Origin: Acidimicrobiales bacterium | GTDB taxonomy: Bacteria > Actinomycetota > Acidimicrobiia > Acidimicrobiales > RAAP-2 | Reading direction: 5' to 3' | DNA: 36,447 nt | NCBI GenBank assembly: GCA_025362585.1 | Contig: JANYFR010000047.1 | Location: 1 to 36,447, forward strand | Shown: positions 33,492 to 36,447 of the stretch, piece after piece | How positions within the stretch are numbered: the stretch's first letter is position 1 | How the letters are laid out: the number at the start of each line of letters is the position of its first letter | Translations under genes and position numbers: made by a program | Notes under the pieces: generated by a model | What the model saw: only the letters and a program-made list of their open reading frames with translations | Databases searched by the model: none | Told to the model about the DNA's origin: nothing

Positions 33492-35096
33492 TTATGAGTT
33501 GATGCCTACCCACACGACGCCGAGGTCAGTGGTAATGGCCCCGGGGCCTGCGTAGAAACAGACGTTGGCTAGTTTCCGAGCAAAATAATGCGCAGTTGCA
33601 ATTGAATGGGCGTAGTCCTCAACGACGAAGCCCTCCGCAGAATGAGATGAGCATTTCTTAACTTGCAACGTGGCACGGGGTAGGCCCCTCACCTCGACCA
33701 GGGTATGTTCGCGCGCACCGCCACTTAACGTCACCACTTTGTTCGTCGTAGGAACAGTTGGCAGTGATAACTGACCGACCTTCGTGGCTTTGCCCGCGTA
33801 GATGCCACGTACGGCCCGAACCGTCGGTCCACCCATTTGCAGATGACACCTTGGTCCGCGGTTTGTGAAGGTCACCGGTGTAAGCAGGGTTCCCGATGGG
33901 TAGCCTCCACCTCCCTTGTAAGTTGCCCCAACCTGCAACGTGATGTTGGACGCCTGGCACACTGGTGAAGACACTGCCGCGGCCTTTGATTCCGGTGCCT
34001 TAGAGCCCGACGATCGGGCGACGAGAGGCACAGCGAGCGGCCCCGAAGTGAGCGCGGCCGCCAGATCGTAGGCATCGGTCTTCGACACGGAGACCAGCTG
34101 CATTTGACCGTCGAAGGAACTGAAGGTGGTGTTGGCCGGTTGGATGATTGGAGCTTCAGCAATGGCCCCGTTTAGATCCACGGCGAGCTGTCGGTGGAAA
34201 TACTTCTTAGCCACGCGATCCCACTGTTGGGACTCGGCCGCGTTGAGACGGACGTTCACGAGCCATGCACCGGAGTCCGGCACACGAGTCACGGTGGCTG
34301 AGGCAACCTTCGACGAGAGCGTAACGAGCGTCGGACCGACGAGGTATCGCTGTGCGGTGCCTGCACCGCTGTTCATTAATGGCAAGAGGGCCCAGGTGTT
34401 CGGCGCCTTGGCGTCTTCTGCCGGGGTCGTGGTCGCGTAGACCGCGAGTGCTGGGTCGGGCTCAGTCGTGGGTACGGCGAACCCCGAAACAGTAGGGGCG
34501 TCATACTGCGGACTCGAACAAGTCGCTGGTAACGGGCTGGTCGAGTCCGGGCCACTCTGACGCTTGGCGTAGCAGGTCACGGATCTGACGAGCAGTTCGG
34601 GCGACGAGGTGAGAAACGACGTTGGGGTCGCCAGTCCCGCTGGCCCGTTGGTGACGACCAAGGCCCCGTGCGAGACCATCACCGTGGCGTTCTTGGCACC
34701 CACCGCATGAAGCCGAGCGGTCATCACGCTCTTGTCGGCCACTAGTTGCGCCGCGCTCGTCGGCCCATTGGTCTTCGGGTAAAGCGTCACTGCATTGGCG
34801 ATATTTGAGGAAAGGCCTATGAAGAGCGCAGTGGCGCTCACCGCGACTGCGAGGAGACCGATTCCTATGGTCGAAAGACGAAAATGAATGCTTTGCATGT
34901 TGCGCTGCCGGTACAGCGATGCCCTACGCCGCGTAGAGATGCGGGCATGAATGGCTCTGGTCGCGGGTTGCTCAATACCAACCAGCACCCGCGCCATCAA
35001 GTGGTCGTAAGGCACGAGTTCGTCGAGCGCGCTGTCACTCAAGTCCCGAACAGGGTCAATGTCCGTCATTAATGCGATGAGTAGCTCTTCGTTCAT
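33492..35096 (-). CDS. One-pass membrane protein with SecD-P1-like and DUF4232-like exterior; probable partner of the ECF sigma factor
   Basis: 534 residues. About 70 cytoplasmic residues precede one membrane helix (about 75-95). Outside, residues 115-155 (ADKSVMTARLHAVGAKNATV) resemble the P1 base of SecD, and residues 275-360 (VRLNAAESQQWDRVAKKYF, LAVDLNGAIAEAPII, DAYDLAAALTSGPLAVPLVA) the SecD P1 head. From about 380 follows a DUF4232-like beta domain (VCQASNITLQVGATYKGGGG and FTNRGPRCHLQMGG). The multi-pass channel part of SecD is absent, so this is not a translocase. The ATG overlaps the sigma-factor stop as TGATG, so the pair is coupled; an anti-sigma or sensor role is inferred, as no classical zinc anti-sigma motif is seen in the short N-terminus. 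Confidence 0.85.
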   Translation of the reverse strand: MNEELLIALMTDIDPVRDLSDSALDELVPYDHLMARVLVGIEQPATRAIHARISTRRRASLYRQRNMQSIHFRLSTIGIGLLAVAVSATALFIGLSSNIANAVTLYPKTNGPTSAAQLVADKSVMTARLHAVGAKNATVMVSHGALVVTNGPAGLATPTSFLTSSPELLVRSVTCYAKRQSGPDSTSPLPATCSSPQYDAPTVSGFAVPTTEPDPALAVYATTTPAEDAKAPNTWALLPLMNSGAGTAQRYLVGPTLVTLSSKVASATVTRVPDSGAWLVNVRLNAAESQQWDRVAKKYFHRQLAVDLNGAIAEAPIIQPANTTFSSFDGQMQLVSVSKTDAYDLAAALTSGPLAVPLVARSSGSKAPESKAAAVSSPVCQASNITLQVGATYKGGGGYPSGTLLTPVTFTNRGPRCHLQMGGPTVRAVRGIYAGKATKVGQLSLPTVPTTNKVVTLSGGAREHTLVEVRGLPRATLQVKKCSSHSAEGFVVEDYAHSIATAHYFARKLANVCFYAGPGAITTDLGVVWVGINS

Positions 35097-35656
35097 CAGT
35101 GTGTCTCCTGGATCGGTAGGGGCGAGATACTGGCGGTGCCGTTGGTTTCGTTGAGTAGTTGTCGCAGGTGCTGGCGAGCCCGGGAGATGCGAATGCCCGC
35201 CGCCTTCTCGCTACAGCTGAGAACGAGGCCTATTTCGCGGTACGTCAGGTCTTCCCAGTAGGTGAGTTGGAGAAGTTCTCGCTCTTCAGATCGCAGCTCG
35301 AGCAAGGCCTCCATCAACTGCCTGATGTCCTCTTCGCTGTATCGCGGCGCGTCCTGGGTGTGCTCACGCTCAAAGGCCAGGCGCATCTCCAAACGCAGCG
35401 AGCGCCGGTGGCCACGCAAGGAGTTGGAGAGAACACGACCCGCGATGCCGTAGAGCCAGAACAGTTCTTGCTCTCGTGGAGGGATCTCATCGAAGCGCCG
35501 CCAGGCAACCACAAAGGTCTCGGCGACGAGGTCTTCGGCCGCGCTGCGATCTTCGAGGCGACGTAGCGCGTAACGCAGCAGTGCTTGGCGATACGTCGCG
35601 ACTACTCGCGCCAACTCCGTATTCTTGTCGCTTCCCTGTCTTTCAGGTTCTCTCAT
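35096..35656 (-). CDS. ECF-type sigma-70 family RNA polymerase sigma factor
   Basis: 186 residues. Region 2 is RYALRRLEDRSAAEDLVAET followed by FVVAWRRFDEIP; region 4 is EERELLQLTYWEDLTYREIG followed by LVLSCSEKAAGIRISRARQHL with its helix-turn-helix. Regions 1 and 3 are absent, as in extracytoplasmic-function sigma factors. ATG at 35656 is chosen; GTG at 35659 directly precedes it. No clear ribosome site. The stop overlaps the start of the membrane protein, the usual sigma/anti-sigma layout. The 150 bp upstream contain no promoter I can assign with confidence. Confidence 0.93.
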   Translation of the reverse strand: MREPERQGSDKNTELARVVATYRQALLRYALRRLEDRSAAEDLVAETFVVAWRRFDEIPPREQELFWLYGIAGRVLSNSLRGHRRSLRLEMRLAFEREHTQDAPRYSEEDIRQLMEALLELRSEERELLQLTYWEDLTYREIGLVLSCSEKAAGIRISRARQHLRQLLNETNGTASISPLPIQETH

Positions 35657-35807
35657 CACTGTCTTAATGTCCGGATAGCAAGAATCCCTTCACACGAACA
35701 CCACCCTTCTTCTCGCCCAGACCGATGAAACTGGGTAGTGCATACACGAAAGAGCCTCGTCCTTGCCGAGAAAACTGACCCTATGCGACTACTTCGGTAT
35801 AAACCTC

Positions 35808-35826
35808 TTAGTAGGGCCGGTGGGGA
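35808..35826 (+). repeat. Direct repeat copy 2 of the tRNA 3'-end sequence
   Basis: ttagtagggccggtgggga, matching 33052-33070 with one mismatch. It consists of the acceptor end and part of the T-arm of the tRNA fragment at 35812-35853 plus four bases downstream of it. Confidence 0.6.
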
Positions 35827-35853
35827 TCGAACCCACGACCGAGGGATTATGAG
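35812..35853 (-). other. 3' half of a tRNA with CAU anticodon (Met or Ile2), 5' half missing
   Basis: Read on the minus strand: the anticodon loop CTCATAA (anticodon CAT at 35849-35851), the 3' anticodon strand TCCCT, variable bases CGGTC, a perfect T-arm GTGGG-TTCGATC-CCCAC, then the acceptor strand CGGCCCT and A73. CCA is not encoded. The bases before the loop (GCTTTCAC) cannot pair with TCCCT, and no D-arm or AGGGCCG acceptor strand is found upstream, so this is not a functional tRNA. Identity starting at the anticodon loop is typical of integrase attachment cores. Confidence 0.8.
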
Positions 35854-35866
35854 GTGAAAGCATTCG

Positions 35867-35954
35867 GTCGGACTGGTCCGGTGGCGTCGGTTTCAACCGA
35901 GTTCCACGGCAACTTTTGTCCGTAGGCGTCGGATTGGTCCGGTGGCGTCGGTTT
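35867..35954 (+). repeat. Two 27-bp direct repeats next to the tRNA fragment
   Basis: Positions 35867-35893 and 35928-35954 are identical except at one base (c or t at the seventh position), with 34 bp between them. They could be integrase arm sites or remains of a short tandem unit; nothing else in the window matches them that I can see. Confidence 0.7.
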
Positions 35955-36023
35955 GGTTTGTGGGATGAAACGTGGGATTTTTGGTCGCAAATATTCGTCA
36001 AATCGACATCTAAGATCGTGAAG

Positions 36024-36365
36024 ATGCCTTCAGCTCTGATTGCCACGGGCGGAACAATATGTTGGTCTGACCGACAACACCGAATGCTGACCGGACATGA
36101 ACTGGCCAATTCTGCTGGGGTTGATTTCGATTCGATCATCGAAGTTGGGACGAAACCTTCGTGGGACCTGACAATTTTAGACATGGTCGACATCGCAGGG
36201 GCCGTTTGTTCCGCCATTGACGATGGCCATACGTCAGTGACCGTAACCCATGGAACCGACACGATGGAAGAGACCGCGTGGCTCACGGATTTACTGCTCG
36301 GAGTCGAACGAAGAATCAGCAGTCGAGTGATATTCACAGGTGCAATGAGATTTGCGGATTCCGAT
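36024..36365 (+). CDS. L-asparaginase/glutaminase, N-terminal part only (cut at the terminal inverted repeat)
   Basis: Hydrolyses L-asparagine to aspartate and ammonia. About 114 genuine residues are visible. ALIATGGTI holds the first catalytic threonine, and VTHGTDTMEETAW holds the second Thr-Asp pair; VIFTGAMRFADSD follows as in family members. Full proteins have about 320 residues. At about 36365 the sequence turns into the reverse complement of its own upstream part, giving a false stop at 36380. The ATG at 36024 is preceded only by a weak purine stretch (GTGAAG). The gene lies to the right of the tRNA scar, so it would belong to a different insertion than the sigma operon. Confidence 0.85.
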
Positions 36366-36447
36366 GACTCCGAGCAGTAAATCCGTGAGCCACGCGGTCT
36401 CTTCCATCGTGTCGGTTCCATGGGTTACGGTCACTGACGTATGGCCA
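36224..36447. repeat. Perfect 82-bp inverted repeat at the window end (likely chimera)
   Basis: Positions 36224-36305 and 36366-36447 are exact reverse complements over 82 bp, with a 60-bp spacer, and the right arm ends exactly at the last base of the window. The left arm is genuine asparaginase coding sequence; the right arm has no coding sense. This is the form of a fold-back chimera from strand-switching amplification or of an assembly hairpin. Confidence 0.9.

Larger units (their letters stand above)
35657..36023. other. Intergenic region with tRNA fragment and direct repeats
   Basis: 367 bp between the sigma factor and the asparaginase gene. It holds the sigma upstream region (to about 35800), the 3' tRNA half (35812-35853) and two 27-bp direct repeats (35867-35893 and 35928-35954). 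A minus-strand frame of 210 codons crosses it but is antisense to asparaginase and translates the tRNA end, so it is not a gene. No integrase gene is present here. Confidence 0.7.

Noticed and set aside
35789-36421. 210-codon minus-strand open frame at the right end
   Set aside because: It is antisense to asparaginase, passes through the chimeric inverted repeat, and its C-terminus VVGSIPTGPT is the well-known false translation of a tRNA 3' end.
32900-36447. CRISPR array or replication origin in the low-GC right region
   Set aside because: Only a single pair of 27-bp repeats with a 34-bp gap is present, with no regular array and no cas genes; no DnaA-box cluster was seen.

Overview
The window is about 36 kb of high-GC bacterial DNA, very probably from an actinobacterium. 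Markers are a DUF2469 protein, a SepIVA-type septation factor, a membrane-anchored FtsY and GTP-dependent PEP carboxykinase. Gene content and order fit the class Acidimicrobiia best, but that rank is an inference. The left edge lies inside a 15-bp tandem repeat, and the right edge is a perfect inverted repeat of sequence found 60 bp earlier. The window is therefore probably one whole assembly contig, with the right end likely an amplification or assembly artefact.

Left edge (1-1536): endonuclease IV (nfo) runs off the edge with a Lys/Ala/Thr-repeat tail. A divergent PPOX-fold flavin/F420-type protein follows.

Core block (1527-19960): nineteen genes all lie on the minus strand, mostly overlapping or a few bases apart. 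In transcription order they are a FakA/DAK-type kinase, recG, rsmD, coaD, sepIVA, DUF177, rpmF, plsX, acpP, rnc, mutM, smc, ftsY, ffh, rpsP, khpA, rimM, trmD and rplS, then DUF2469 and an unknown gene. The block joins fatty-acid and phospholipid synthesis (fakA-like, plsX, acpP, coaD), ribosome and tRNA maturation, protein targeting (ftsY, ffh), chromosome segregation (smc), septation (sepIVA) and DNA repair (recG, mutM). It is ordinary vertically inherited actinobacterial synteny. rpmB is transcribed away from it.

Metabolic region (20041-32894): rpmB, thiL, pckG, an SDR oxidoreductase, and a minus-strand run of a TetR regulator, a small secreted protein, an MFS transporter and NDH-2. Next come a DUF1295 membrane enzyme, an unknown acidic protein, a broken fatty-acid desaturase, a DUF3054 protein, a truncated secreted beta-propeller protein, a haloacid-dehalogenase-type HAD and a second Fpg/Nei-family glycosylase. 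Gene decay begins here.

Right region (about 33000-36447): this part is visibly poorer in GC and looks mobile. It holds the stump of an alpha/beta hydrolase, an ECF sigma factor translationally coupled to a one-pass membrane protein with a SecD-P1-like plus DUF4232-like exterior, and the 3' half of a CAU tRNA without its 5' half. A 19-bp sequence from that tRNA end recurs 2.76 kb away on the other side of the sigma operon. I read this as scars of successive integrations at a tRNA gene lying beyond the right edge. The last gene is an L-asparaginase cut by the terminal inverted repeat. The sigma/SecD-like pair bracketed by tRNA-end repeats is the least ordinary part of the window.
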